DNA of 63,570 bases. Origin: CALBPI01 sp039814545. GTDB taxonomy: Bacteria > Pseudomonadota > Gammaproteobacteria > Steroidobacterales > Woeseiaceae. The translations under genes and the position numbers were made by a program. Of the stretch, positions 10,201 through 18,049 are shown in pieces; within the stretch, counting starts at the first letter, position 1; every line of letters begins with the position of its first letter. The stretch covers positions 1-63,570 of the forward strand of contig JBCCBB010000009.1 in the NCBI GenBank assembly GCA_039814545.1, in the 5' to 3' direction. The notes below the pieces were generated by a model. That model did not search any database. It was given only the letters and a program-made list of their open reading frames with translations, and was not told the DNA's origin.

Positions 10201-11673
10201 CCGAGCGCGCTCGTGAGCGTGAAGCTCGTGTCCGAGCCTGGGGTTGGCACGATCGCGGCCGGCGTGGCCAAGGCCTACGCCGATCTCATCACTGTGTCGG
10301 GTTACGACGGTGGCACAGGCGCGAGTCCGCTGACCTCGGTCAAGTACGCGGGCAGCCCCTGGGAACTGGGCCTGACCGAAACGCACCAGGTGCTGCGTGC
10401 GAATGACCTGCGCCACAAGGTGCGGGTGCAAACCGATGGCGGTCTCAAGACGGGGCTCGACGTTATCAAGGCCGCGATGCTGGGCGCCGAGAGTTTCGGC
10501 TTTGGCACGGCCCCCATGGTCGCGCTCGGCTGCAAGTACCTGCGCATCTGCCATTTGAACAATTGCGCCACAGGTGTCGCGACGCAGAACAAGGTGCTGC
10601 GCAGCAAGCACTTCGTCGGGCTGCCCGACATGGTCGTGAATTTCTTCCGCTTCGTGGCCGAGGAAACGCGCGAGTACATGGCCGCGCTTGGCGTGCGCGC
10701 GCTCGACGAACTCGTCGGCCGCACGGACCTGCTGCGCGCCGTGCAGGGACAGACCGAACGTCAGCAGGCGCTCGACTTGTCGCCCATCCTTTCTGATGGC
10801 GGCCTTGCCGCGGATAAGCCGCGTCACTGCACCGAAGTCAGCAACCCGCCCTTCGACCGCGGCGAGCTGGCCGAACAGATGGTCGTCGATACGGCCGACG
10901 CGGTCGCCAAACGAGAATCGGCGCGGTTTGGTTACGAGGTGCGTAACTTCAACCGCTCGATTGGCGCCCGCGTGTCGGGCGAGATCGCACGGGCACACGG
11001 CAACTTGGGGATGGGTGACGCCGTCATCGACCTCAAGCTGCGCGGTACGGCTGGACAGAGTTTTGGTGCCTGGAACGTCGCTGGTCTGCACATGACGCTC
11101 GAAGGCGACGCCAACGATTACGTCGGCAAGGGGATGACCGCGGGTCGCCTCGTGATTCGGCCGCCCGCGGCGGCACGCTACGTGCCCCGCGACACGGCCA
11201 TCATCGGCAACACCTGCCTCTACGGGGCCACAGGCGGTGAGCTGTTTGCCGCCGGTCGCGCCGGCGAGCGCTTTGCCGTGCGCAACTCGGGTGCGACGGC
11301 CGTTATCGAAGGCGCGGGCGATCATTGCTGCGAATACATGACGGGCGGCGTGGTGTGCGTGCTCGGCGACACGGGCGTGAACTTCGGTGCCGGCATGACA
11401 GGCGGCTTCGCCTACGTGCTCGACATGCAGCGCGACTTCGTTGACCGCTACAATCACGAGCTCATCGACATCCAGCGCGTGTCGCCTGAGTCGATGGAAT
11501 CCTACCTGCACCACCTGCGCGGCCTGCTCGAGCAACACGTCGCGCTCACGGACAGTGCCTGGGGTGCGGAGATCCTCGAGGACTACCGCGACTACCTGCC
11601 ACGCTTCTGGCTCGTGAAGCCCAAGGCGTCCGAGCTCGGAACGCTGATCACCTCACTGCGACAGGCTGCCTGA
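7204..11673 (+). CDS. gltB: Glutamate synthase (NADPH) large subunit
   Basis: 1489 residues, close to the usual ~1,490-1,520 of bacterial GltB. With GltD it makes two glutamates from glutamine and 2-oxoglutarate. A short propeptide of 18 residues precedes Cys19 (ASCGFGLIA), the amidotransferase nucleophile exposed by self-processing. The central and FMN-binding synthase domains follow, with EGGEDPARYGTERMSRIKQ, AQGAKPGEGGQLPG and the 3Fe-4S cysteines Cys1110, Cys1116 and Cys1121 (CKYLRICHLNNC). The C-terminal glycine-rich beta-helix (GXXG repeats) is complete. The stop is one base before gltD, so the two are translationally coupled. Confidence 0.98.
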   Translation: MRAPDHTSLYRPSFERASCGFGLIANIDDQPSQWLVATAIGALARLTHRGAVASDGKTGDGCGLLIKTPDAFLRAVAEESGFTLAKRFAAGNVFLNGHDLLAGRCRTQLEQELEAVGLEVAGWRDVPTDPSVCGEEALRTLPRIEQLFVNAPDTMPRATFNRQLFIARRRAELALAEVDASFYVASLCANTIAYKGMVMPGVLADFYPDLKDARLMSSVAVFHQRFSTNTWPQWRLAQPFRLLAHNGEINTISGNRNWAMARSRNFQSDLLPDVSSLTPLVSMDGSDSSSLDNMLEVMLAGGMDVLQAMRILVPPAWQADDRMDAETKAFYEFFGCHIEPWDGPAGIVMTDGRYAACTLDRNGLRPARYVLTEDRHLTVASEIGVYDYDPASVIEKGRLGPGQMLAVDLETGTLLDTAAVHDQIKARAPYRRWLKKGIRYLETELVDERMAAEPMERDELAAYQKMFNLSAEERNEVLRVLAEASQEAVGSMGDDTPMSVLSKEVRPLYDYFRQQFAQVTNPPIDSLRERIVMSLQTNIGRECNLFELSAADAEHIIINSPVLSQRKWRQLVGPDLFADRHIVIDLNYPSDVSLTEALDDICAKAEAAVRDGMLLICLSDRYIDAAQLPVHALLATGAVHHHLVKTGLRCNCNILVETGYARDPHHFACLIGYGATAVYPYLAYQVLYDLARQGKVSGTVDGARQYGRAFRRGIRKGLFKIMSKMGISTIASYRGSQLFEIVGLSDEVVERCFRGTVSRISGATFDHLEEDQRALARIAFAKRVPVNQGGLLRYVHGGEYHCYNPDVIATLQASVRSGDYDVYRQYASLVNDRPVATLRDLLELAPKGEPVPLDEVEPVAEIVRRFDSAGMSLGALSPEAHEALAIAMNRLGARSNSGEGGEDPARYGTERMSRIKQVASGRFGVTAEYLVNADVLQIKIAQGAKPGEGGQLPGHKVDETIARLRYANPGVGLISPPPHHDIYSIEDLAQLIFDLKQVNPSALVSVKLVSEPGVGTIAAGVAKAYADLITVSGYDGGTGASPLTSVKYAGSPWELGLTETHQVLRANDLRHKVRVQTDGGLKTGLDVIKAAMLGAESFGFGTAPMVALGCKYLRICHLNNCATGVATQNKVLRSKHFVGLPDMVVNFFRFVAEETREYMAALGVRALDELVGRTDLLRAVQGQTERQQALDLSPILSDGGLAADKPRHCTEVSNPPFDRGELAEQMVVDTADAVAKRESARFGYEVRNFNRSIGARVSGEIARAHGNLGMGDAVIDLKLRGTAGQSFGAWNVAGLHMTLEGDANDYVGKGMTAGRLVIRPPAAARYVPRDTAIIGNTCLYGATGGELFAAGRAGERFAVRNSGATAVIEGAGDHCCEYMTGGVVCVLGDTGVNFGAGMTGGFAYVLDMQRDFVDRYNHELIDIQRVSPESMESYLHHLRGLLEQHVALTDSAWGAEILEDYRDYLPRFWLVKPKASELGTLITSLRQAA

Positions 11674-11674
11674 C

Positions 11675-13090
11675 ATGGCTGCGAACGAATTTCCGCTGCA
11701 GTTCCTCGAGATTCCGCGCCGCGACCCGGACAAGGCGCCGGCCGAAGTGCGCGTGCACCATTACAAGGAAATCTACGGTCAGTTTTCGCCTGAGGAAGCC
11801 GCCGATCAGGCCGGGCGTTGCCTCAATTGCGGCAACCCCTACTGCGAATGGAAGTGCCCCGTACACAACTACATTCCGAACTGGCTCAACCTGATTCGCG
11901 AGGGCAACATCCTCGAGGCCGCGGAGCTTTCGCACCAGACCAATTCGTTGCCCGAAGTCTGCGGCCGTGTCTGCCCGCAGGACCGGCTTTGTGAGGGCGC
12001 CTGCACCCTCAATGACGGCCTGGGTGCCGTCAGCATCGGCAACATCGAAAAGTACATCACCGACGAGGCACTCAAGCTCGGCTGGCGCCCCGACCTCTCG
12101 CACGTGATGCCCACCGACAAGCGCGTGGCCATTGTTGGTGCGGGCCCGGCCGGTCTGGCCGCTGCCGACGTGCTCGCGCGCAACGGCGTCAAGCCGGTCG
12201 TCTATGATGCGTACTCGCAGATCGGCGGCCTGCTGACCTTCGGCATCCCGCCGTTCAAGCTCGAGAAGCGCATCATCGAGACGCGCCGCGAGATCCTCGA
12301 AGGCATGGGCGTTGAGTTTGTGCTCAACACCCGTATCGGTGACGACATCTCGTTTGACGATCTGGTCGAGGAATTCGACGCCGTGTTCCTCGGGATGGGC
12401 ACCTACACCTACGTGCGCGGCGGCTTCCACGGTGAAGACCTGCCGGGCGTCTACGACGCGCTGCCGTTCCTGATTTCGAACGCCTACAAGACGCTGGGCG
12501 AGCACGACAAGGTCGACCCCGAGATGAACCTCTCGGGCAAGCGCGTCGTGGTACTGGGTGGTGGCGACACGGGCATGGACTGCAACCGCACATCGATCCG
12601 CCAGGGTGCCACGAGCGTGACCTGCGCCTACCGTCGCGACGAGGCCAACATGCCCGGATCGCGGCGTGAGGTTGCGAATGCCAAGGAAGAGGGCGTCGAG
12701 TTCCTCTTCAACCGGCAGCCCGTCGAGATCATCGGCACCGACCGTGTGACGGGCGTGAAAGTCGTCACGACCGAGCTCGGCGCGCCGGGTCCCGACGGCC
12801 GTCGTCGGCCGGAACCCGTGCCCGGCAGTGAAGAAGTGTTGCCTGCCGACGCAGTCATCATCGCGTTCGGCTTCCGGCCCAACCCGGCCGACTGGTTCGA
12901 GAAGCACCGCGTCGAGACGGGCCCTGACGGACGCGTGCGCGTCAGCACAGACCCCGTGCGCCCGTTCCAGACATCCAACCCGAAGGTCTTCGCAGGCGGC
13001 GATATGGTGCGCGGTTCGGACCTCGTCGTGACGGCCGTCTTCGAGGGCCGCGAGGCCGCCAAGGGCATCTGCGACTTCCTCGACGTGTAG
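11675..13090 (+). CDS. gltD: Glutamate synthase (NADPH) small subunit
   Basis: 471 residues, normal length. It carries FAD and NADPH sites and passes electrons to GltB through 4Fe-4S clusters. N-terminal cysteines Cys49, Cys52, Cys57 and Cys61 (CLNCGNPYCEWKC) and a second group near residue 90 (CGRVCPQDRLCEGAC) bind the clusters. The FAD-binding motif is VGAGPAGLAAADVLARNG (about 150) and the NADPH site VLGGGDTGMDCNRTSIRQG (about 287). One base separates it from gltB. A GC hairpin without a T-run follows the stop. Confidence 0.98.
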   Translation: MAANEFPLQFLEIPRRDPDKAPAEVRVHHYKEIYGQFSPEEAADQAGRCLNCGNPYCEWKCPVHNYIPNWLNLIREGNILEAAELSHQTNSLPEVCGRVCPQDRLCEGACTLNDGLGAVSIGNIEKYITDEALKLGWRPDLSHVMPTDKRVAIVGAGPAGLAAADVLARNGVKPVVYDAYSQIGGLLTFGIPPFKLEKRIIETRREILEGMGVEFVLNTRIGDDISFDDLVEEFDAVFLGMGTYTYVRGGFHGEDLPGVYDALPFLISNAYKTLGEHDKVDPEMNLSGKRVVVLGGGDTGMDCNRTSIRQGATSVTCAYRRDEANMPGSRREVANAKEEGVEFLFNRQPVEIIGTDRVTGVKVVTTELGAPGPDGRRRPEPVPGSEEVLPADAVIIAFGFRPNPADWFEKHRVETGPDGRVRVSTDPVRPFQTSNPKVFAGGDMVRGSDLVVTAVFEGREAAKGICDFLDV

Positions 13091-13098
13091 CGTGTCGT

Positions 13099-13118
13099 GC
13101 CCGACGGGAACGTCGGGC
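13099..13118 (+). terminator. GC hairpin after gltD (weak terminator candidate)
   Basis: Perfect 8-bp stem GCCCGACG/CGTCGGGC with a GGAA tetraloop, nine bases after the gltD stop. There is no T-tract, so it may be an RNA 3'-end stabiliser rather than a true terminator. Confidence 0.4.
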
Positions 13119-13163
13119 GCCACGCAAGGTCACACAGCATCAGGACCTTGTGGAGATAGCACG

Positions 13164-13793
13164 ATGCTTCAGTCGCGACTCGTATCTGTTCTTGCTGCCG
13201 TATTCTTTGTGACGCTCACGTCTGCATGTGCTGTGGCACAGTCGTCGCCGGACTCGTCCTCCGGCACGGCGACAGAATCACGCGAAACCGCAACCACGCA
13301 GGGCAAATCGCGCGCTACGCGTGCCACCCGCGCTACACCGATCACGAGCGTGATCAAAACGGTGACGGCCAACAGTGGCAAGCGTTTCCTGCTCGACTAT
13401 CGCGTACCGAATGGCATCGTCGTGGGCCCAGCAGGCTACGCCGACATGGACTACGACGCGTTTCTGAGCGTACTCAACAACAACGATTTGGCGGCTGTCA
13501 CCACTGGCGACTACGTCACGATTGTGCCCAAGAAGGGCGTTCGGCAAACCGCAATCCCGGTGCTCAAAGACGGTGAGACCGCGGCGCCCGGCGCATGGGT
13601 CACTCGAGTGTTTGCGTTGCAGCACCTGCCGGCGCCTCAGCTGGTACCTGTTTTGCGGCCGCTCATGCCCACAAGTGCGCACCTGGCCGCACAAGGCAAT
13701 GCCAACGCCCTCATCGTGGTGGATCGCTATGCGAATACAGAGCGGCTTCGGCAGGTCATCGAGCAGCTCGATACGCCGGCCGCAAAGCGTTGA
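13164..13793 (+). CDS. Small exported protein with secretin N0/N1-like domains only
   Basis: 209 residues; start chosen at 13164 because of a GGAG site eight bases upstream and an immediate signal peptide. Cleavage may follow AVAQ; an alternative lipobox-like TSAC (Cys22) could make it a lipoprotein. A Ser/Thr/Arg-rich linker (to about residue 60) precedes an N0/STN-like segment (VPNGIVVGPAGYADMDYDAF, then VTIVPKKG) and a classic N1 segment (ALQHLPAPQLVPVLRPLM, NANALIVVDRYANTERLRQV) as in GspD. The secretin pore domain is absent and no type II secretion genes are nearby, so this is an orphan periplasmic N-domain protein. It is separated from gltD by a hairpin and is probably transcribed on its own. 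Confidence 0.8.
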   Translation: MLQSRLVSVLAAVFFVTLTSACAVAQSSPDSSSGTATESRETATTQGKSRATRATRATPITSVIKTVTANSGKRFLLDYRVPNGIVVGPAGYADMDYDAFLSVLNNNDLAAVTTGDYVTIVPKKGVRQTAIPVLKDGETAAPGAWVTRVFALQHLPAPQLVPVLRPLMPTSAHLAAQGNANALIVVDRYANTERLRQVIEQLDTPAAKR

Positions 13794-13805
13794 TAGGCGC
13801 GGGGC

Positions 13806-15347
13806 CTAGAGCTGACTCTCGGGCGCGATTCGCAACACCCAGGCTTTGAAGCGTCGCCATCGTGAGCTCAACGGTTCGTTGTGCTCGACGACCGTCTCAC
13901 CGTCGACCTGGGTGTGCCATTCCATGAATCGTCCGTCACGCGCGACGACCTGGTAAGTCGCCTCGGGCAGGGCAGCATCCAGGCCCTCAACAATCCGAGT
14001 CGCGAGTTCGGGTGCATCGATGACCAGCCCCATTTCCGCGTTGATGTCGATCGAGCGCGGGTCGAGATTCAGCGAGCCCACAAACACATAGCGCCGGTCG
14101 ATGATGATCAGTTTGGTGTGCATGGTCAGGGCAGACGGCGCATCGGGGCCGGCCGTCGTCTTGCCCGCGTCAGCCCGTGCCTCATAGAGCTCGGCCCCGG
14201 CGTCGAGCACGCGGCGCCGGTAGCTTGCGTAGGCTGAGTGCACGGGGATGTGGTTATTCGAGGCCAGCGAGTTCGTCAGTACGCGCACGCGGACTCCGCT
14301 GTCTACGCGGTCCTGCACGAACTGGAGCCCGCCCTTGCCCGGAACGTAGTAGGGCGTAATGAACACGAGCTCTTCTTCTGCCGCGACAAGCAACCGCCCG
14401 AGATCGGCAATCAGCGGTCGGTTGTCTTTGCTGATCCGGCGCTCGAGCTTGTCGGGGTCGTCGGAAATAACGCGTGCGTCAGCGACGTACATCGTCGTTT
14501 CGCCTGATGCGAGCTGGCGCACGAGCGCAGCGTCACGCGCCCGGTGATAGATCGCCTGAAGTTCGGGTGTCCATTGCCAGTCGCCAAGTTTTGCGCGGGC
14601 CGTAGCCTTCTCGCGCGCCGAGAGCAGCTGGTCGATGGGGACCGCGAGTTCGTGGTTCCAGTAGGTATCGAATGATGCCGACACGTCCCGGATTACGGGG
14701 CCGAAAGCCACCACATCGAAATCCGCAAATACGGCGTCGTCACGAAGCGCGAAGTACTCATCGGCAATGTTGCGCCCACCGACGATACCGATCGCATTGT
14801 CGACCGTGAACGACTTGTTGTGCATGCGCCGGTTAGCGCGCCGAAAGTGCCCCAGGAAATTGAGCGTGTGAAAGCCGCGTCGCGAGATGGGATTGAACAG
14901 CCGCACCTCGATGTTGGGGTGACTGTCGAGCGCGTGCAGTCCGCTGTCGGGCGCTGAGGTGAAGACATCATCGAGCAGAAAGCGCACACGCACGCCGCGC
15001 TCTGCTGCCTTCCAAAGCGCGTCGGCCATGAGCGCGCCCGAGGTGTCGCCCTTCATGAGGAAATACTGCAAGTCGATCGTCGCTTCGGCACGCGCCACCA
15101 TCTCGAGCCGCGCACCGAGGGCATCGATGCCGTTCACAAGTGGGTAGAAACCAGAGGCATCACCGTTGACCGCCGCCCAGCCCTGCGCGAGGTGTCCGAG
15201 CTCGGTGTTGCTGTTGTCGGCAAGCGCCATGGTTTGCGTCTTCGGTTGGTCCAGCGGGACCGAGACGCAGCCCACCAGGGAGAGCAGTGCAGTCGCGACA
15301 ACCGCGAGACGCAACCGTGGACGGCTGCGTCGGCTGAGGTGCTCCAT
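13806..15347 (-). CDS. Phospholipase D/cardiolipin synthase-like lipoprotein
   Basis: 513 residues from the ATG at 15347, which gives a standard lipoprotein signal (LLSLVGC, lipidated Cys27). Starts at 15368 and 15410 are also in frame; 15410 sits two bases after the upstream stop and would suit translational coupling but gives an over-long signal. Two HKD motifs are intact: MHNKSFTVDNAIGIVGGRN and MHTKLIIIDRRYVFVGSLN. This arrangement resembles ClsC/YmdC-type or periplasmic PLD enzymes that transfer or hydrolyse phosphatidyl groups. It is the last gene of the polyamine operon by position, although a functional link to polyamines is not obvious. Confidence 0.88.
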   Translation of the reverse strand: MEHLSRRSRPRLRLAVVATALLSLVGCVSVPLDQPKTQTMALADNSNTELGHLAQGWAAVNGDASGFYPLVNGIDALGARLEMVARAEATIDLQYFLMKGDTSGALMADALWKAAERGVRVRFLLDDVFTSAPDSGLHALDSHPNIEVRLFNPISRRGFHTLNFLGHFRRANRRMHNKSFTVDNAIGIVGGRNIADEYFALRDDAVFADFDVVAFGPVIRDVSASFDTYWNHELAVPIDQLLSAREKATARAKLGDWQWTPELQAIYHRARDAALVRQLASGETTMYVADARVISDDPDKLERRISKDNRPLIADLGRLLVAAEEELVFITPYYVPGKGGLQFVQDRVDSGVRVRVLTNSLASNNHIPVHSAYASYRRRVLDAGAELYEARADAGKTTAGPDAPSALTMHTKLIIIDRRYVFVGSLNLDPRSIDINAEMGLVIDAPELATRIVEGLDAALPEATYQVVARDGRFMEWHTQVDGETVVEHNEPLSSRWRRFKAWVLRIAPESQL

Positions 15348-15412
15348 AGACTCACAAAGCCCGGTCATGGTTTGAGCGTAACCGGACGGCCTCACGGTGT
15401 CGAAAGGCATCG

Positions 15413-16558
15413 TTAGACGGACTCGAGATTGATAAACCGCGCGTCAGGCAACAGGTTAAAGCGTGTCCGCGTAGCCGCCGTGTAGGCGCCCATCTCGTGG
15501 CCGATTACAAGATCGCCGGGCTCGAGCTCGGGCAAGTCAATCTGTTCGGCCACGATGTCGATGGAGTCGCAGGTAGGCCCTGCGACGATGCTGGGCTCGG
15601 TGGGCCCTTCACGCAGCACCTGCAGTGGGTAGACCGCGTGGTCGAAGAGCTGCCCTGAGAAGGAGCCGTAGACGCCGTCGTCGAGGTAGTACCAGCGAAT
15701 CCCGTCACGACGAGACGTGCCCACGACGGTGGTGATGCAGGTGACCGCGGGTGCCACGAGCACGCGACCAGGCTCGGCGATGCATTGCCAGTCGGCCGGA
15801 ACGCGTGCCAACGCCGTGCGGATCGGGGCGCACCAGGTCTCGAGGTCGAGTCCCGTGCGGTGGTAGTCGGTCGGGAAGCCGCCACCAATGTCGAGCACGC
15901 TCATGGGCGTCGCGTCGGTTTCGGCGCGCGCCAGCATGAGCGCGGCGCATTGCTCGATGGCCTCAACATGCTTCGTGGCGTCCGTGCACTGCGAGCCGAC
16001 GTGGAAGCTCAATCCCTTGACGTGAATGCCGAGTGCCGCGGCGCGGTCGAGCAGGACCGAGAGTTCGTCGAACGCGCAGCCGAATTTGCGTGACAGATCG
16101 ACGACGGCGTCGCTGGCGCGGAAGCTCACGCGCAGCAGGATCCCGACACGACTCCGGTAGGGCACGAACTTTGTGAGCTCGTAGTCGTTGTCGACGACGA
16201 AGGTCGTCGCGCCGTAGCGCAGCGCGCTGCGGATCTCGGCGTCCTTCTTGATCGGGTGCGTGTGGATCGTGCGGCGGCCGAACACGTCTTCGCGCAGCAG
16301 CAGCTCCGTCTCGCCGCCCGAGGCGATATCGAAGCCGCCGCCCAGGGCGTCGATGGTGCGGATCACGTGTGCGCTGGGCAGCGCCTTGACGGCGTAGTAG
16401 AGCGACACGCCGGGCAGGGCCCGCTGCAATTCGGCGTAACGCTGGCGCACGACTGCGGGGTCGTAGACGAGCAGCGGAGAGCCGTAGCGTTCAACGAGGT
16501 CCTCGTAACGCGTCGCCGTCTCGGCCGGTGCACCGATCGTGACGTGGCGTTCGCTCAT
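15413..16558 (-). CDS. Ornithine decarboxylase-type (fold III) PLP enzyme
   Basis: 381 residues of the alanine-racemase-fold decarboxylase family. Lys58 in YYAVKALPS binds PLP, LSFHVGSQC and GGGFPTDY are phosphate-site motifs, and Cys330 in PTCDSIDIV supplies the active-site Cys and Asp across the dimer. Sitting directly after speE and sharing a 4-base ATGA overlap with it, ornithine (or mixed ornithine/lysine) is the likely substrate, giving putrescine for the neighbouring spermidine synthase. A diaminopimelate role is unlikely since the family specificity motif follows eukaryote-like ODC spacing. Three genes here would suffice for putrescine-to-spermidine synthesis. Confidence 0.92.
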   Translation of the reverse strand: MSERHVTIGAPAETATRYEDLVERYGSPLLVYDPAVVRQRYAELQRALPGVSLYYAVKALPSAHVIRTIDALGGGFDIASGGETELLLREDVFGRRTIHTHPIKKDAEIRSALRYGATTFVVDNDYELTKFVPYRSRVGILLRVSFRASDAVVDLSRKFGCAFDELSVLLDRAAALGIHVKGLSFHVGSQCTDATKHVEAIEQCAALMLARAETDATPMSVLDIGGGFPTDYHRTGLDLETWCAPIRTALARVPADWQCIAEPGRVLVAPAVTCITTVVGTSRRDGIRWYYLDDGVYGSFSGQLFDHAVYPLQVLREGPTEPSIVAGPTCDSIDIVAEQIDLPELEPGDLVIGHEMGAYTAATRTRFNLLPDARFINLESV

Positions 16559-17403
16559 TCGTCCTGCATGGCCGCGCGTACGTACTGCGGCAGCGCGAAC
16601 GCGGCGCCGTGCATGTCGGCGTTGTAGTAGCGCGTATCGAGCGCGGCCCGCTCGACGCGATCGCGGATGATGGCGGGCGCCAGGCCCCGCAATTCGGTGG
16701 CGTCGGTCGCCCAGCCGAAGGTCATGAAGCCACCGTAGTAGGTGGGTACGGGTGCGCAGTAAAACGTGGCGTCCGCGAAGTGGCGCGCCAGGCGCCGGTG
16801 CGTCGTCGTCACCTCATCAGGCTGGAAGAAGGGCACGCCGTTCTGGGTGACGATGACGCCGCCAGGCGCGAGCCGCGCCTTCGCGTGGGCATAGAAGTCC
16901 TCGCTGAACAAGACCTCGCCAGGGCCGATGGGGTCCGTGCTGTCGACGATGATCACGTCGTAGTGGCCCGTGTCGTCGCGCACGAAGGCGAAGCCGTCAT
17001 CGATAACGAGATGCAGCCGGGGGTCGTCGTAGGCGCCCGCAGAGTGGTTGGGCAGATAGGTCTTGGCCATCTCGACCACGGCCGCGTCGATCTCGACCTG
17101 GGTCACGGACTCGACGGGATGCTTGGCCACTTCGCGCAACATGCCGCCGTCGCCACCGCCGATGATCAGAACGTGCTGAGGCGCACCGTGGGCGACCAGC
17201 GGCACGTGCGCCATCATCTCGTGGTAGACGAACTCGTCGGCTTCCGTGGTCTGCACGATACCGTCGAGCGTCATGACCCGACCCAGCGCCGCGTTGTGGA
17301 AGATCATGAGGTGCTGGTGGTCGGTCTTGTTCTCGAAGTAGAGCTTGTCGATTCGAAACTTTTGGGCGACGGCGTCGTAGAGGGTCTCTTCGAAGTCAGC
17401 CAT
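16555..17403 (-). CDS. speE: Spermidine synthase (polyamine aminopropyltransferase)
   Basis: 282 residues, normal for SpeE. It transfers the aminopropyl group of decarboxylated AdoMet to putrescine. The AdoMet-binding glycine motif is VLIIGGGDGGMLREVAKH; the acidic catalytic segment is IIVDSTDPIGPGEVLFSEDF; the N-terminal gate motif is FENKTDHQHLMIFHN. It lies six bases after the speD stop and overlaps the decarboxylase start by four bases, so the three are one operon. Confidence 0.97.
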   Translation of the reverse strand: MADFEETLYDAVAQKFRIDKLYFENKTDHQHLMIFHNAALGRVMTLDGIVQTTEADEFVYHEMMAHVPLVAHGAPQHVLIIGGGDGGMLREVAKHPVESVTQVEIDAAVVEMAKTYLPNHSAGAYDDPRLHLVIDDGFAFVRDDTGHYDVIIVDSTDPIGPGEVLFSEDFYAHAKARLAPGGVIVTQNGVPFFQPDEVTTTHRRLARHFADATFYCAPVPTYYGGFMTFGWATDATELRGLAPAIIRDRVERAALDTRYYNADMHGAAFALPQYVRAAMQDE

Positions 17404-17409
17404 GACAGA

Positions 17410-17892
17410 TCAGCCTCCAGTCTCGGGCGTCACGGTGCCCCGCCGCAGGTCGTGCACCTCGAATCGGCCCGGCGCGAAGTGGCGGGCCAGCACGTCGGCG
17501 GCAAGCTCAGGGCGGGCATCGCCACACATGAACACGTCGAAGGCCGCAAAGCCGCGCTCGGGCCAGGTGTGGACGCTGATGTGTGATTCGGCGAGCACGG
17601 CCACGCCCGAGATCCCGTCATTGGGTGTGAAGTGGTGCAGATGGATGTGCAGCAGGGTTGCGCCGCAGGTTTCGATGACGTCGTGGAACGCGCGCTCCAT
17701 ACGCTCGAGGTCGTCGAGCCCTTCTGCGTCCCAGAGATCGATAATGACATGCGTGCCCGCAAACTCGACGCCGTCACGGACGACGAAGTGGTCCTGGGTG
17801 ACGCCGTCCTGGCGGACGCGATCGGGAGAGGAAGCCTGGTCATGAACGGGCCACTCGGGGCCTGGGTTCAGGGCAACGGCATCGAAAGGCAT
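17410..17892 (-). CDS. speD: S-adenosylmethionine decarboxylase proenzyme
   Basis: 160 residues, class 1B-like. The proenzyme cuts itself between Glu102 and Ser103 in AESHISVHTWPE to create the pyruvoyl cofactor; His108 and Cys123 (FMCGD) sit at the expected distances of 5 and 20 residues from the serine. About 35 extra N-terminal residues precede the core. The product, decarboxylated AdoMet, feeds SpeE. The start is at 17892 behind an AAAGG site. A hairpin lies in the leader at 17928-17970. Confidence 0.95.
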   Translation of the reverse strand: MPFDAVALNPGPEWPVHDQASSPDRVRQDGVTQDHFVVRDGVEFAGTHVIIDLWDAEGLDDLERMERAFHDVIETCGATLLHIHLHHFTPNDGISGVAVLAESHISVHTWPERGFAAFDVFMCGDARPELAADVLARHFAPGRFEVHDLRRGTVTPETGG

Positions 17893-17927
17893 GGCAGCAA
17901 CCTTTGCAAGCGGTGGAACACGTTGTG

Positions 17928-17970
17928 GCTAACGCGCTGTACCGCCGGGGCTGGCCAACGCGCCGTTAGC
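17928..17970 (-). promoter_or_regulatory. Candidate leader hairpin of the polyamine operon
   Basis: On the minus strand GCTAACG pairs with CGTTAGC, and after one bulged G the stem continues three more pairs (about 10 bp, 20-base loop). It lies 36 bases upstream of the speD start. No T-run follows, so it is not a simple terminator; it could be an operator or RNA control element. No known riboswitch family is recognised. Confidence 0.35.
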
Positions 17971-18049
17971 TGGAGGACATACAGGCCTCTGGATTTCGGG
18001 TGCGCGCGATTGTAGTGGCTTCGCGCGAGAACTCAAGCGGCCGAGGCTC

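Noticed and set aside
7363..11538. A minus-strand open frame of 1391 codons opposite gltB
   Set aside because: It is a shadow caused by GC-rich codon bias: no start site, no domain, His/Arg/Val-rich composition, and the plus-strand frame is an unmistakable GltB with all catalytic residues.
13099..13118. Strong terminator after gltD
   Set aside because: The hairpin is good but there is no T-tract, so I kept it only as a weak candidate.
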